The notes: a model not told the origin generated them from the sequence alone. A DNA stretch of 64,000 nucleotides from Streptomyces sp. NBC_01446 (GCF_026340095.1 NZ_JAPEPO010000001.1:2324501-2388500), one strand, 5' to 3'. Counted from the first letter of the stretch, positions 1 through 10,693 are shown. A program made the numbers and translations.

Positions 1-749
1 TTCTCGCCGTTGAGCTCGGCCATGACATTGCGCACACGGCCGCCCATCGGGCCGATGCAGGCGCCCTTGGCGTTCAGGCCGGAGCGGGTCGAGCGGACCG
101 CGATCTTCGTGCGGTGCCCGGCCTCGCGCGCGATGGCGCAGATCTCCACGGAACCGTCGGCGATCTCGGGGACCTCGAGCGCGAACAGCTTCTTCACCAG
201 GTTCGGGTGCGTGCGCGACAGGGTCACGGAAGGACCGCGCACACCCTTCGCCACGCGCACCACGTACGAGCGAAGGCGAATGCCGTGCTGGTAGTCCTCG
301 CCCGGGACCTGCTCCTGCACCGGCAGGATGGCCTCGAGCTTGCCGATGTCGACGAGCACGTTCTTCGGGTCGCGGCCCTGCTGGACCACACCCGTCACGA
401 TGTCGCCCTCGCGGCCGGCGTACTCGCCGAGCGTCGCGTCGTCCTCGGCGTCGCGCAGCCGCTGCAGGATGACCTGCTTCGCGGTCGTCGCGGCGATACG
501 GCCGAAGTCGGACGGGGTGTCGTCGAACTCCCGGGCCTCCTGGCCCTCTTCGAGGTCCGCCGGGTCCTCCTTCGCCCACACCGTCACATGTCCGCTCTCA
601 CGGTCGAGGCGCACGCGCGCGTGGCGACGGCTTCCCTCGGTGCGGTGGTAGGCGATGAGGAGGGCCGACTCGATCGCTTCGACCAGCAGGTCGAAGGAGA
701 TCTCCTTCTCTCGCACCAGACCCCGCAGGGCACTCATGTCGATGTCCAC
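1..749 (-). CDS. nusA: Transcription termination/antitermination factor NusA (5' part; gene runs off the window)
   Basis: Binds RNA polymerase and nascent RNA to modulate pausing, termination and antitermination. About 249 N-terminal residues are visible. They comprise the RNAP-binding N-terminal domain (residues about 1-120), an S1 domain (about 120-200, with [13 protein letters not shown]) and the start of KH1 ([21 protein letters not shown] region) at the window edge. I chose the GTG at 749 because GAGGAG lies 9 nt upstream and it begins 2 nt after the rimP stop. An in-frame ATG four codons later is the alternative. The rimP-nusA coupling is the classic arrangement, normally followed by ylxR and infB, which would lie outside the window. 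Confidence 0.97.
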   Translation of the reverse strand, partial: MDIDMSALRGLVREKEISFDLLVEAIESALLIAYHRTEGSRRHARVRLDRESGHVTVWAKEDPADLEEGQEAREFDDTPSDFGRIAATTAKQVILQRLRDAEDDATLGEYAGREGDIVTGVVQQGRDPKNVLVDIGKLEAILPVQEQVPGEDYQHGIRLRSYVVRVAKGVRGPSVTLSRTHPNLVKKLFALEVPEIADGSVEICAIAREAGHRTKIAVRSTRSGLNAKGACIGPMGGRVRNVMAELNGE

Positions 750-751
750 GG

Positions 752-1264
752 CTACGCCTCCTCTGCATTCTCTTCGTTCTTGTTCTTACGGTTGAACTCG
801 ACCTGGACACGCGCCTTGGCGATGTCGTCGAAGGTGAGCCTGCGGGCGGTGGGCTTGCGCCCCTTCACGCCGGGCACCTCGAGGTCCAGGCCCTCGTCGT
901 CGACCTTCAGGATCCGCGCGACGAGCTCGGTGTCGGCGCCGTCGGCCAGCTGGAACTTCACCAGGCGGTCGACCGCACGCAGGTAGTGCCGGTGCTCGGT
1001 CAGCGGCCGCTCGGCGCCCGGGGTGCCGACCTCGAGGTCGTACTCGCCCTCGCCCATGGCGTCCGTCTCGTCCAGCTTCGCCGAGAGCGCACGGCTCACA
1101 TCGGCGACCTGGTCCAGATCCGCTCCGGAATCGGAGTCGACGACGACTCGCAGCACTCGCTTACGTCCGACCGATGCCACTTCGATCTCTTCGAGATCGA
1201 GGCCCTGGGAGCTCACGAGCGGTTCGAGTAGTGACCGCAGCCTCTCGCTCTGGGTGGTGCTCAT
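752..1264 (-). CDS. rimP: Ribosome maturation factor RimP
   Basis: Assists late 30S subunit maturation in the cytoplasm. The 170-residue product has the typical RimP layout: an alpha/beta N-terminal domain with the conserved [17 protein letters not shown] stretch and the [16 protein letters not shown] segment, then an SH3-like C-terminal domain (about residues 105-160). An acidic, Asn/Glu-rich tail ([11 protein letters not shown]) ends the protein. The ATG start overlooks a 183-bp region shared with the divergent lipoprotein gene, which must hold the promoters for both. The gene ends 2 nt before nusA, so the two are almost certainly cotranscribed. Confidence 0.97.
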   Translation of the reverse strand: MSTTQSERLRSLLEPLVSSQGLDLEEIEVASVGRKRVLRVVVDSDSGADLDQVADVSRALSAKLDETDAMGEGEYDLEVGTPGAERPLTEHRHYLRAVDRLVKFQLADGADTELVARILKVDDEGLDLEVPGVKGRKPTARRLTFDDIAKARVQVEFNRKNKNEENAEEA

Positions 1265-1447
1265 CCGGGTGACTCCTCGGCCGCGTGTGCTGTTGTGGTC
1301 TCGTCGTGCGTCAGGTCAAAGGGTATCCGGTCCGGGGGGGTGTTGCCGTCCACCAGGCAGGGGCCGAAGGTACGGTGATCACCGGGCCTGCCGCCCGCCG
1401 CTCCTGCTGAAACCTTCCTGCCATCCTTCCTGCCGAGGACGTCTGCC

Positions 1448-1948
1448 GTGCCGTTGACCACTGGGGCCCCCGCGGGGCCGCGTAGAAGGAGCCTGCTGGC
1501 CTCGGTGGCCGGGGCCGCGCTCCTGACGGGCTGTTCCGACGACGAGGACCCCGCGTCGGACGGTGCCAGGGGCGCCCGCAGCGCCTCCGCCACACAGCGG
1601 ATCAAGGCGCGCGCCGCCCGCGACAGCGGCGACCTGCTCGACCGTTACGAGGCCGCGCTCGCGGCCCATCCGGCCCTGGCCGCGCGGCTCGGCCCGTTGC
1701 GCGACGAGGTGGCCCGGCACGCGAAGACCTTCGGTGCGCCGGCTCGCCCGGCCGCGCCCGCCTCTCCCTCGCCGTCCGCCTCGCCGGCCTCCGAGAAGGA
1801 CGCGGTGAGCGCACTGGCGAAGGCCGAGCGGGAACTCGCCGACCGCCGTGCGGCCGCCCTGGTCGAGGCCCCCGCCGAACTGGCGCGCCTGCTGGCCTCG
1901 GTGGCCGCCGCGGGCGCCGGCCACGCGTATCTGCTGACGAAGGACTGA
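1448..1948 (+). CDS. Putative Tat-exported lipoprotein, function unknown
   Basis: 166 residues from a GTG start. The N-terminus has a twin-arginine stretch (GPRRRSLLASVAGAALL) followed by a lipobox ending LLTGC, so it is probably exported and lipid-anchored. The mature part is Ala-rich and helical, split by a Pro/Ser/Ala linker (about residues 100-117) and rich in charged helices on either side. No catalytic motif is visible. It ends one base before the ferritin-like gene, so the two are probably translated from one message. The pairing of a lipoprotein with a DUF4439-type ferritin-like protein next to rimP is familiar from Streptomyces chromosomes. The job of the pair is not known. Confidence 0.75.
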   Translation: MPLTTGAPAGPRRRSLLASVAGAALLTGCSDDEDPASDGARGARSASATQRIKARAARDSGDLLDRYEAALAAHPALAARLGPLRDEVARHAKTFGAPARPAAPASPSPSASPASEKDAVSALAKAERELADRRAAALVEAPAELARLLASVAAAGAGHAYLLTKD

Positions 1949-1949
1949 C

Positions 1950-2432
1950 ATGGCCGACATGCGCGACAAGGACGACAGCGACAAGCAGCTCCTCACCGCG
2001 GTCCAGGCCGCGCTGGCCGCCGAGCACGCGGCCGTGTACGGCTACGGCGTCGTGGGCGGCCGGATCAGCGAGGCCCGCAGGCCCGAGGCGCGCACCGCGT
2101 ACGACTCCCACCGTGCGCGCCGCGACGATCTGCGGCGCACGGTCCGCGACCTCGGCGGCGAGCCCGAGCCGTCCGCGGGCGCCTACGCGCTGCCCTTCCC
2201 CGTACCGGACCCGGCGGCGGCCGCGCGGCTCGCGGCGGACATCGAGGACCGCGTCGCCGGGGTCTACTCGGACCTGGTGCGGGCCTCCGAGGGCGCACGG
2301 CGCAGTAGGGCGGCGGACGCGCTGCGCGAGGCGGCGGTGCGGGCGGTGCGGTGGCGGGGCGGCAGCGTAGCCTTCCCTGGTCTCGCCGAGCGGTCCGCGG
2401 CGCCCGAAGCGTCCGCGACACCGCAGGCGTAG
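1950..2432 (+). CDS. Ferritin-like (DUF4439-type) helical bundle protein
   Basis: 160 residues with no signal peptide. The first helix carries AALAAEHAAVYGYG, the Glu/His pattern of ferritin-like four-helix bundles of the DUF4439 type. Later helices carry YDSHRARRDDLRR and a long C-terminal helix. The PFPVPDPAAAARLA stretch after the second helix also fits the family. Start ATG lies 1 nt after the stop of the lipoprotein gene. A metal-binding role is suggested by the fold, but a complete di-iron ligand set cannot be confirmed by eye. The last about 15 residues are a low-complexity Ala/Pro/Ser tail. Confidence 0.75.
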   Translation: MADMRDKDDSDKQLLTAVQAALAAEHAAVYGYGVVGGRISEARRPEARTAYDSHRARRDDLRRTVRDLGGEPEPSAGAYALPFPVPDPAAAARLAADIEDRVAGVYSDLVRASEGARRSRAADALREAAVRAVRWRGGSVAFPGLAERSAAPEASATPQA

Positions 2433-2497
2433 CCGGCACGGTCACACGTACGGTCCGCGGTCACGGGGACGGTCACGGGGAAGGGAGTTACTCGCGC

Positions 2498-3391
2498 ATG
2501 TCTTTCGAACCGCCGAAGCGGCTGGTCAACGCGCTCGGCGAGGTGCGGGACGACGGGGCGTCCGCGTGGCTGGCGAGGCTGCCGGAGATCCTTCAAGGGG
2601 CCGTGGAACGGCTTGAGTTGACGGTCGAGCGGGTGCATGTGCCGGGCGGGCGCAGCAGCCTCGTCGTCCTGGTGCGGCGGGCCGACGGGTCGCCCGCCGT
2701 CCTCAAACTGGCGCCGGAGCGCTTCCGCCCGGAGGCCGAGCACGCGGCTCTCACCCACTGGAACGGCTTCGGGGCGGTGCAGGTGCTCGGCGACGGGGAC
2801 GGTCTGCTCCTGGAGCGGCTGCATCCCGAGGTGTCGGTGCGCTCGCTGCCCGAGGCGAAGGCGCTGTTGGAGGCGGCAGGCACGCTGCGCAGGCTGTGGG
2901 TGGAGCCGCCTTCCTGGCGTTCCTGCGAGACGGTCGCCGACCGGACGGGCCGTCAGGCCGAGGCGATGCGGGCCACCGCCGCCGCGGAGCCGGATGTCGT
3001 GCCCCTGGTCGACGCGGCGCTCACGGCGCGGGACGAGCTGCTCGTGGCTCCGCCGGAGGTGCGGCTGCTGCACGGGACGTTCCGGCAGAGCAAGGTGCTG
3101 GCCGGGGAGCGGACGCCGTGGCTCGCGGTCGGGCCCGACCCGGTCGTCGGCGAGTGCGCCTTCGATCTCGCGCGGCTCGTCAGGGACCGGGTGGAGGACC
3201 TGATCGCGTCGCCGTCCGGTGCGGCGACGACGCGGCGGCGCGTGAAGCGGCTCGCGGAGTCCCTCGACGTGGACCAGGAGCGGCTGCGCGGCTGGACGCT
3301 GTTCCGTGCGGTGGAGTCCGGTGTACGGGCCCTGCGCGTGGGGCGTGGGCGGGACGCGGAGTTGTTGCTGGAGTTCGCGGGCTGGCTCTGA
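2498..3391 (+). CDS. Aminoglycoside-phosphotransferase-fold protein with a degenerate active site (probable pseudokinase)
   Basis: 297 residues from the ATG at 2498, preceded by GGGAG. It resembles the APH(6)/streptomycin 6-kinase-like branch: beta-3 lysine in AVLKLAPERF (K70), LLLERLHPE (about 103-111), and a C-terminal region matching the catalytic and metal loops. In active relatives the catalytic loop reads HGD....N and the metal loop IDP. Here the equivalents are HGTFRQSKVL (residues 192-201) and VGP (211-213). The catalytic Asp, the loop Asn and the metal Asp are therefore Thr194, Lys199 and Gly212. The fold seems intact and the frame is open, so this is not a broken gene. I infer a non-catalytic or divergent role rather than antibiotic resistance. 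Confidence 0.8.
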   Translation: MSFEPPKRLVNALGEVRDDGASAWLARLPEILQGAVERLELTVERVHVPGGRSSLVVLVRRADGSPAVLKLAPERFRPEAEHAALTHWNGFGAVQVLGDGDGLLLERLHPEVSVRSLPEAKALLEAAGTLRRLWVEPPSWRSCETVADRTGRQAEAMRATAAAEPDVVPLVDAALTARDELLVAPPEVRLLHGTFRQSKVLAGERTPWLAVGPDPVVGECAFDLARLVRDRVEDLIASPSGAATTRRRVKRLAESLDVDQERLRGWTLFRAVESGVRALRVGRGRDAELLLEFAGWL

Positions 3392-3433
3392 CGGTTGTCG
3401 CGTGCGGGCCGGACGGGCTCGTCGCGGAACATG

Positions 3434-3468
3434 ACTGAGGGCCGGGACATCACGTCCCGGCCCTCAGT
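3434..3468. terminator. Bidirectional hairpin terminator between convergent genes
   Basis: A perfect 15-bp stem (3434-3448 with 3454-3468) closed by a 5-nt loop sits between the converging APH-like gene and proS. There is no strong T-tract on either side, as is usual for actinobacterial terminators. Confidence 0.85.
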
Positions 3469-3477
3469 GCTCGCGTA

Positions 3478-5172
3478 TCAGGCCGTGAGGCGCGCGATGG
3501 CCTCTTCGACCGTCACTTCCTCGCGCTCGCCGGTCTTGCGGTCCTTCAGTTCCACGATGCCCTCGGCCGAGCGGCGGCCGGCGACGAGGATCTGCGGGAC
3601 ACCGATCAGTTCGGCGTCGGTGAACTTCACGCCCGGCGAGACACCGGCGCGGTCGTCGACCAGGACGCGGACTCCGGCGGCGCCCAGCTTCTGGGAGACG
3701 TCGAGCGCCAGCTCCGTCTGGAGGGCCTTGCCGGCGGCGACCACGTGGACGTCGGCCGGGGCGATCTCCTTGGGCCAGCACAGGCCCTTGTCGTCCGCGG
3801 TCTGCTCGGCGAGGGCGGCCACCGCGCGGGAGACGCCGATGCCGTACGAGCCCATGGTCACGCGGACCGGCTTGCCCTGGTTGCCGAGGACGTCCAGCTG
3901 GAAGGCGTCGGCGTACTTGCGGCCGAGCTGGAAGATGTGGCCGATCTCGATGGCGCGGTCCAGGCGCAGGCCGGTGCCGCACTTGGGGCAGGGGTCGCCC
4001 GCCTCGACCACGACGACGTCGAGGTAGTCGTCGACCTCGAAGTCGCGGCCCGCGACGACGTTCTTCGCGTGCTTGCCGGGCTTGTTGGCGCCGGTGATCC
4101 AGGCCGTGCCGGCGGCGATGCGCGGGTCGGCGATGTAGCGGACCTTCTCCAGGCCCTGCGGGCCCACGTAGCCGCGTACGAGGTCGTCGCGGCCCTCGAA
4201 GTCCTCGGCCGTGACGAGCTCGACGACGGCCGGGGAGAGGTGCTCGCCGAGCTTGCCGAGGTCCACCTCGCGGTCGCCGGGCACGCCCACGGCGACGATC
4301 TCGCCGTCGACCTTGACCAGGAGGTTCTTCAGGGTCTCCGAGGCCTGGACGCCGAGGTGGGCGGCGAGGGTCTCGATGGTCGGGGTGTCGGGGGTGTCGA
4401 GCTCCTCGACGGCCGGGTGCTCGGCGCTCGCGGGGACCGGCGCGGCGAAGGTGACGGCCTCGGTGTTGGCGGCGTAGTCGCAGGCCGGGCAGTCGACGAA
4501 GGTGTCCTCGCCGGCCGGGGCCGGGGCGAGGAACTCCTCGGAGGCCGAGCCGCCCATCGCGCCGGAGACGGCGGAGACGATGCGGTGGTCGAGGCCGAGG
4601 CGCTCGAAGATCTTGATGTACGCCTCGCGGTGCAGGGCGTACGACTCGGCCAGGCCCTCGTCGGTGGTGTCGAAGGAGTACGAGTCCTTCATGAGGAACT
4701 CGCGGCCGCGCAGGATGCCGGCGCGCGGGCGGGCCTCGTCGCGGTACTTCGCCTGGATCTGGTAGAGGATCACGGGCAGGTCCTTGTAGGACGAGCACTG
4801 GTCCTTGACCAGCTGCGTGAAGATCTCCTCGTGGGTCGGGCCGAGGAGGTACTCCGCGCCCTTGCGGTCCTTGAGGCGGAACAGCTCGGGGCCGTACTCC
4901 TCCCAGCGTCCCGTCGCCTCGTAGGGCTCCTTGGGCAGCAGGGCGGGGAGCAGGACCTCCTGGCCGCCCATGTCGTCCATCTCCTCGCGGACCACGCGGG
5001 CGACGTTCTCGAGGACCTTCTTGCCCAGCGGCAGCCAGGACCAGATGCCGGCGGCCGTGCGGCGCACGTACCCGGCCCGGACGAGCAGCTTGTGGTTGAG
5101 CGTCTCGGCGTCGGCCGGGTCGTCACGCAGTGTCTTGACCATCAACCGGGACATGCGCTGGACCTGGGCCAT
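3478..5172 (-). CDS. proS: Prolyl-tRNA synthetase (bacterial type with editing insertion)
   Basis: Charges tRNA-Pro. At 564 residues it matches the bacterial ProS form. The class II catalytic core is at the N-terminus ([29 protein letters not shown] around motif 2). A YbaK-like INS editing domain follows between roughly residues 230 and 400. The return of the core has CPKCGTGL, motif 3 ([14 protein letters not shown]), and an anticodon-binding domain from about residue 470. The start ATG has GGAG 8 nt upstream. The gene is transcribed towards the hairpin at 3434-3468. Confidence 0.97.
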   Translation of the reverse strand: MAQVQRMSRLMVKTLRDDPADAETLNHKLLVRAGYVRRTAAGIWSWLPLGKKVLENVARVVREEMDDMGGQEVLLPALLPKEPYEATGRWEEYGPELFRLKDRKGAEYLLGPTHEEIFTQLVKDQCSSYKDLPVILYQIQAKYRDEARPRAGILRGREFLMKDSYSFDTTDEGLAESYALHREAYIKIFERLGLDHRIVSAVSGAMGGSASEEFLAPAPAGEDTFVDCPACDYAANTEAVTFAAPVPASAEHPAVEELDTPDTPTIETLAAHLGVQASETLKNLLVKVDGEIVAVGVPGDREVDLGKLGEHLSPAVVELVTAEDFEGRDDLVRGYVGPQGLEKVRYIADPRIAAGTAWITGANKPGKHAKNVVAGRDFEVDDYLDVVVVEAGDPCPKCGTGLRLDRAIEIGHIFQLGRKYADAFQLDVLGNQGKPVRVTMGSYGIGVSRAVAALAEQTADDKGLCWPKEIAPADVHVVAAGKALQTELALDVSQKLGAAGVRVLVDDRAGVSPGVKFTDAELIGVPQILVAGRRSAEGIVELKDRKTGEREEVTVEEAIARLTA

Positions 5173-5251
5173 GATTTTGACTCCTGCTGCGAAAGGTAGG
5201 GATGTGCAGGAGGTTAGCCGGGTCCGTCCCGCGCCCGGAAATCGGCTGCCT

Positions 5252-5794
5252 TCAGCGACGCAGCGGGAGCGGTGCGCCCATGACCGCGTAGGGCCGGGGA
5301 GCGCTGGGGAAGACGACCTGCCGGGCGAGGTCCTCGTAGCCGAGCGAGTGGTACAGGCCGCGGGCCGGGCTGTCGAAGTCGATGGCCGAGAGGATCGACC
5401 TGGGCTCGTCGGCGCTGTCCGTGATGGTCGTGATGAGGGACCGGCCGATCCCGCGGTTCTGGTAGCGGGGGTGGACGTGCAGCTCGGTGATCACGAAGGA
5501 GTCGTCGAGCCATCCGTCCAGCGAGCGCGAGCGCAGATAGGGCTCCACCACGGTGGACCACCAGTGGGCGCGGTCGTTCGGCATGCCGTAGACGAAGCCG
5601 ACGAGTCGGCCTCCCTCGGTGTGGGCGCCGAGGGCGCGTGCTCCGGGGTAGGTGAGGTGCCGCAGCACGATCTGCCGGCGCACGGCGATCTCGTCGTCGC
5701 TCAGGCCGAAGGCGTACGCCTGCACGGCCAGTGCCTCGTCCACGTGTTCCGCGAGGTCGAGAGGCCCGATGGTGACGACGTCGTCCTGGGTCAT
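5252..5794 (-). CDS. GNAT-family N-acetyltransferase
   Basis: 180 residues from the ATG at 5794. The acetyl-CoA pyrophosphate-binding motif A is clear ([19 protein letters not shown]-x-x-G-x-G/A pattern), followed by a C-terminal [10 protein letters not shown] block typical of GNAT motif B. The substrate cannot be inferred. It lies just downstream of the oligopeptide transporter operon on the same strand (stop of the preceding ATPase at 5835), so read-through is possible. The open frame extends upstream to 5908 inside that ATPase gene, but the chosen start avoids a long overlap. Confidence 0.85.
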   Translation of the reverse strand: MTQDDVVTIGPLDLAEHVDEALAVQAYAFGLSDDEIAVRRQIVLRHLTYPGARALGAHTEGGRLVGFVYGMPNDRAHWWSTVVEPYLRSRSLDGWLDDSFVITELHVHPRYQNRGIGRSLITTITDSADEPRSILSAIDFDSPARGLYHSLGYEDLARQVVFPSAPRPYAVMGAPLPLRR

Positions 5795-5834
5795 GACGGG
5801 GAGACTACAGGGCCGTCCGGCGGCCCTCATCTGA

Positions 5835-6595
<761 letters not shown>

Positions 6596-6599
<4 letters not shown>

Positions 6600-7396
6600 C
6601 GGGGCTCTCCCAGGTCGAGGGCGGATTCGAGCTTCCGCGCGCTGTCGACAAGCGCCTTCGTGTACGCCTGCCGGGGCGCGCGCACCAGGTCGCGTACCGT
6701 CCCGTCCTCGACGGCGCGCCCGTCCTTCATCACGAGGACGCGGTCGGTGACCCGCGAGACGACGGCCAGGTCGTGGCTGACGAAGAGGACGGCCATGCCG
6801 CGCTCGCCGACGAGGGTGTCGAGCAGGACGAGCATCTCGGACTGCACGGTGACGTCGAGCGCGGTGGTCGGCTCGTCGGCGATGAGCAGGCCGGGGTCGC
6901 AGGCGAGCGCCATGGCGAGGGCCACGCGCTGGCGCTGGCCGCCGGAGATCTCGTGCGGGAACGCGCGGGCGATGCGCCCGGGTTCGGGCAGCCTGACCTG
7001 TTCGAGGGCTTCGGCGACGGCCTTGCGGAGCGCGTCGCCCTTGAGGCCGCGGCGGCGGCGCAGCGGTTCGGCGAGCTGCCGGCCCACGCGCATGAGCGGG
7101 TCGAGCGCGGTCAGCGGCTCCTGGAAGACGATCGCGGCGGCGCGGCCGCGTACGTCGACGAGCCGCTTCTCGCTCGCGCCGACGATCTGGGTGCCGTCGA
7201 GTTCGACGCTGCCCGTGGCGGTCATCCCGTCGGGGAGCAGGCCGAGCACGGCGAGGGTGGTGAGTGACTTGCCGGACCCGGACTCGCCGATGAGGCCGAG
7301 CCGTTCGCCCCGGCCGACGGAGAAACTGAGGCCGGAGACGAGGTCGCGGCCGTCGCCGGTGCGGATGGTGAGGTCGCGTACGTCGAGCAGGCTCAT
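6596..7396 (-). CDS. Oligopeptide-type ABC transporter ATP-binding protein (DppD/OppD-like)
   Basis: 266 residues starting at MSLLDVRDLTIRTG, because its start overlaps the stop of the preceding permease (ATGA at 7393-7396). Walker A GESGSGKS, signature ISGGQRQRVALAMAL, Walker B LLIADEPTTALD and H-loop VSHD are intact. The APRQAYTKALVDSA ending belongs to the Opp/Dpp family. The paired D- and F-type ATPases are expected to form a heterodimer under the two permeases. The iron-sulfur cysteines sometimes found near the end of OppD are not seen. Confidence 0.92.
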
Positions 7397-8211
7397 GCCG
7401 CTGTCCTCCTGCGCCGGGCCGGGTCGAAGGTGTCGCGCAGGCCGTCGGCGACGAGGTTGACGCCGATGACGAGCAGGACGAGGAGGATGCCGGGCGCGAG
7501 GGCGCCCGCCGGCGCGGTCGTGAACGTCGCCTGGGCCTCCTGGAGCATGCGCCCCCACGAGGCGTTGGGCGGCGGGGCGCCGAGGCCGAGGTAGGACAGG
7601 CTCGCCTCGGCGAGGACGGCGAGTCCGAACTGGAGCGCCAGGTTGACCGAGAGCGTCGGCCAGACGTTGGGCAGCACGTGCTCGCCGACGATCCGCGGCC
7701 AGGACGTGCCGGAGGTGCGTGAGGCGGTGATGTAGTCCTGCGCGAGGACGCGTTTGGCCAGGATCCGGGTGAGGCGCGCGACGATCGCGCTCTGGGCGAG
7801 GCCGATCGCGATGATCGCCGAGGTGAGGGTCGCCGAGCGGGCGGAGACGATCAGCATGGCGAGCAGCAGTGTCGGGAACGCGATGAGGATGTCGAGCAGG
7901 GCCGAGACCGTGTCGTCGAACCAGCCCTGCGCGAACGCCGCTACGAGGCCGAGCGTGATGCCGACGACGGCCGCGATCAGGACGGACCCGAGCCCGGCCG
8001 CGATCGCGATCCTGGACCCGGTCATGAGCTGCGTCAGCAGGTCGCGGCCGAGCTTGTCGGTGCCGATCAGGTGTCCGTCGCCCGGCCCGGCGAGCCGTCC
8101 GCCGGAGGTGTCGGAGGGGTCGTACGGCAGCCAGAAGAGGGAGATGAGGGCGATGAGCGCGATGAGTCCGGCGAGGACGCACCCCGTCCACAGCGTTGCG
8201 GAACGCTTCAT
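7393..8211 (-). CDS. Oligopeptide-type ABC transporter permease (DppC/OppC-like)
   Basis: 272 residues with about six hydrophobic segments. The N-terminus starts MKRSATLWTGCVLAG and has the DppC hallmark GHLIGTDKLGRDLLTQL before the transmembrane core. The coupling-helix EAA loop is RTSGTSWPRIVGEHVLPN. The C-terminus ends with VNLVADGLRDTFDPARR, again family-typical. Start ATG overlaps the stop of the B-type permease (ATGA at 8208-8211). It forms the membrane channel with the upstream permease. Confidence 0.93.
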   Translation of the reverse strand: MKRSATLWTGCVLAGLIALIALISLFWLPYDPSDTSGGRLAGPGDGHLIGTDKLGRDLLTQLMTGSRIAIAAGLGSVLIAAVVGITLGLVAAFAQGWFDDTVSALLDILIAFPTLLLAMLIVSARSATLTSAIIAIGLAQSAIVARLTRILAKRVLAQDYITASRTSGTSWPRIVGEHVLPNVWPTLSVNLALQFGLAVLAEASLSYLGLGAPPPNASWGRMLQEAQATFTTAPAGALAPGILLVLLVIGVNLVADGLRDTFDPARRRRTAA

Positions 8212-9173
8212 CGGGCGCCTCCCGAGAGCCGGTCGCGCAGCCGTGGGTCGATGATCCGCTGCACGAGGTCGGCGGCGAAGCCGATGAGCAGCACGGCGAG
8301 GGTGGAGACGAACAGGACGCCCTGGATGACGGGGTAGTCGTGCTGGGCGATGCCGGTGGCGAGCAGGGAGCCGAGCCCCGGCAGCGCGAACACGGACTCG
8401 ACGACGACCGCACCGAGCAGGGTCGACGCCAGTTCGATGCCGAGGATCGAGATGACCGGCACGGAGGCGTTGCGCAGTCCGTGGCGCCACATGGCCTGTC
8501 CGAAGGACGAGCCGAGGGCGCGCGAGGTGCGCAGGAAGTCGCTGTCGAGGACGTCGAGCGTCGCCGATCTGACGTAGCGGATCAGGGACGCCGACATGAC
8601 CAGGGCGATGGTGACGACGGGCAGGACAAGTGAGCGGATCGCCTGCGCGGGGTCGGACCAGCCGTCCTGCGGGAAGCCGCCGGACGGCAACCAGCCCGCG
8701 TTCAGCGAGAACACGACGATGAGGATCATGCCGAGCCAGAACACCGGTACGGCGATGCCCAGTTGGGACACCCCGCTGAGCAGGGCGCCGTACCAGGTCC
8801 GGCGCTTGTACGCGGCGACGAAGCCGGCCGGGACCGCGATCAGCACGGCGAGCACGAACGCGGACAGGGTCAGCGGCACGGTCACGCTCAGGCGCTGGAC
8901 GACCTCGGGTCCGACGGGCAGCGAGCTGACGAAGGACGTGCCGAGGTCGCCGGTCGCGAGCTGCCGTATCCAGTGGGTGAACTGCTCGGGCAGCGGTTTG
9001 TCGGATCCGATGGCGTGCCGTGCCGCCGCTATCTGCTCCGGTGAGGCGCCCACGGAGGTGAGGGCGTTCGCCGGGTCGCCGGGCAGCATCCTCAGGAGCA
9101 CGAACAGGACGATGCTCGCGAGGACCAGGGAGACGACGAGGAAGGCGAGGCGGCGCAGGAGATAGCCGGTCAT
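8208..9173 (-). CDS. Oligopeptide-type ABC transporter permease (DppB/OppB-like)
   Basis: 321 residues, the classic length for DppB. It starts MTGYLLRRLAFLVVSLV, the usual first helix. The LRMLPGDPANAL segment, the GDLGTSF motif and the EAA loop (RTSRALGSSFGQAMWRHGLRN) are all visible, with about six transmembrane helices. The start overlaps the last base of the binding-protein stop codon (TGATG at 9171-9175), so translation is coupled. I chose this start over in-frame extensions because of the operon spacing and the first transmembrane helix. Confidence 0.93.
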   Translation of the reverse strand: MTGYLLRRLAFLVVSLVLASIVLFVLLRMLPGDPANALTSVGASPEQIAAARHAIGSDKPLPEQFTHWIRQLATGDLGTSFVSSLPVGPEVVQRLSVTVPLTLSAFVLAVLIAVPAGFVAAYKRRTWYGALLSGVSQLGIAVPVFWLGMILIVVFSLNAGWLPSGGFPQDGWSDPAQAIRSLVLPVVTIALVMSASLIRYVRSATLDVLDSDFLRTSRALGSSFGQAMWRHGLRNASVPVISILGIELASTLLGAVVVESVFALPGLGSLLATGIAQHDYPVIQGVLFVSTLAVLLIGFAADLVQRIIDPRLRDRLSGGAR

Positions 9174-10693
9174 CAGCCCTTCTTTATGTCGTACGCGAAG
9201 AACTGCGAGTTCAGGCCGTTGAGCGGGTAGCCGGACAGCTTGCTGTTGGCGACGACGATCTGCGGGTACAGGTACAGCCAGTCGCTGGCGGCGTCCTCGG
9301 CGGTCTTGCGGTTGACCTTCTTGAGGATGTCGGTCTGCTGCCGGGTCGACGACGCCTTCTCGGCGTCCTCGACCCACTTGACGACCTGCTTGTTGTCGTA
9401 GCCCCAGTAGAAGTCGGGGTTGCCGTACCAGACGACGTCACGGTCGTTGACGTGCTCCTGGAGCGTGGCCGAGAAGTCGTGGTTCTTGTAGACCTTCGTG
9501 TACCACTCGTCGGGCGTGATCGTGTTGATCTTGACGGTGATGCCGACCTTGGCGAGCTGCGACTTGATGAAGGTGGCGGCCGTCGGGTGCGGGTCGTAGT
9601 TCGGGGTGTCCAGCGTGAAGCTGAAGCCCTTCGCGTAACCGGCTTCCTTGAGCAGCTTCTTGGCCTCGGCCGGGTCGTACGCGTTGACCTTGGTCAGGTC
9701 CTCGTACCAGGGGTCGGTGGGCGGCACCATCGACCCGATCTCCTTGCCGTATCCGCCCCAGACGGACTCGAGGAGCTTCTTGTCGTCGATCGCGGACGAG
9801 ACGGCCTTGCGGACCTTGACGTCCGTGAAGGGCTTGGCCTTGTCGTTGAAGGCGAGCAGGAGCTTGGTCGTCGAGTTGCCGTCGTTGACCTTGTAGCTCT
9901 GGTTGGACTTGAACTGGTCGAGGGCGTCGGGCGACTGCTCGCTGGTGACGACGTCCACGGCGTTCGTCAGAAGCGCGTTGTTCAGCGCGGTCGCGTCCTT
10001 GTAGTAGTGGAGGACGACCTGCTTGTTCGTGGCGGCGGTGCCCCAGTAGGCGGGGAAGCGGTCGAGGCTGAGCGCGGAGCCGCGCGTCCACTTGCCCAGC
10101 TTGTACGGGCCCGTGCCGTCCTCGGTCGTCTTCAGGTTCTTCGCCTGGTCGTTGATGATCCAGACGTAGGAGAGGTTGTAGACGAAGGAGATCGACTTCT
10201 GCTTCAGCGTGACCTTCACGGTCTTCGCGTCGGGGGTGTCGACCGCCTTGATGACCTCGAGGTTGCTCTTGCGCGCGGACTGCGAGTCCGGCGCGAGCAC
10301 CTTCTCCAGGCTGTACTTGACGTCCTTGCTGGTCAGCGCCTTGCCGCTGTGGAACTTCACGCCGTCGCGCAGGGCGAAGGTGTAGGTGAGCCCGTCGCCG
10401 GAGACCTTGTAGTCCTTGGCGAGGAGGTTGTCGACCTTGCCGTCGTCGGTGAGCTTGAACAGGCCCTCGTAGACATTGCCGTTGAGCGCCTCGGTGACAC
10501 CCTGGCCGCCGCCTCCGGTGTTGTCCAGGTTCTGCGGCTCGTACAGGGAGCCGATGTTGACCGTGGCGTTCTTGTCGTACGAGCCACTGGCGCCGTTGCT
10601 GTTGTTGTCGCCGGAGCCGCCGCACGCGGCGAGGGTCACGGCGAGGGCGACGGTGAGCACACCGGCGGACAGGGGCTTCTTGGGGAGGTTCAT
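9173..10693 (-). CDS. Extracellular solute-binding protein family 5 lipoprotein (oligopeptide ABC importer)
   Basis: 506 residues. A signal peptide with lipobox LAACGG (Cys about residue 24) is followed by a Gly/Ser/Asn linker and the SBP_bac_5 fold: LYEPQNLDN near the start, the YTFALRDGVKFHSGKALTSKDV block at about residue 105, and a long C-terminal lobe. As the surface receptor it sets the specificity of the importer; peptides, nickel chelates or other solutes cannot be told apart from sequence. First gene of the five-gene transporter block, 44 nt downstream of the DUF1684 gene, so it may share that promoter. Confidence 0.92.
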   Translation of the reverse strand: MNLPKKPLSAGVLTVALAVTLAACGGSGDNNSNGASGSYDKNATVNIGSLYEPQNLDNTGGGGQGVTEALNGNVYEGLFKLTDDGKVDNLLAKDYKVSGDGLTYTFALRDGVKFHSGKALTSKDVKYSLEKVLAPDSQSARKSNLEVIKAVDTPDAKTVKVTLKQKSISFVYNLSYVWIINDQAKNLKTTEDGTGPYKLGKWTRGSALSLDRFPAYWGTAATNKQVVLHYYKDATALNNALLTNAVDVVTSEQSPDALDQFKSNQSYKVNDGNSTTKLLLAFNDKAKPFTDVKVRKAVSSAIDDKKLLESVWGGYGKEIGSMVPPTDPWYEDLTKVNAYDPAEAKKLLKEAGYAKGFSFTLDTPNYDPHPTAATFIKSQLAKVGITVKINTITPDEWYTKVYKNHDFSATLQEHVNDRDVVWYGNPDFYWGYDNKQVVKWVEDAEKASSTRQQTDILKKVNRKTAEDAASDWLYLYPQIVVANSKLSGYPLNGLNSQFFAYDIKKG

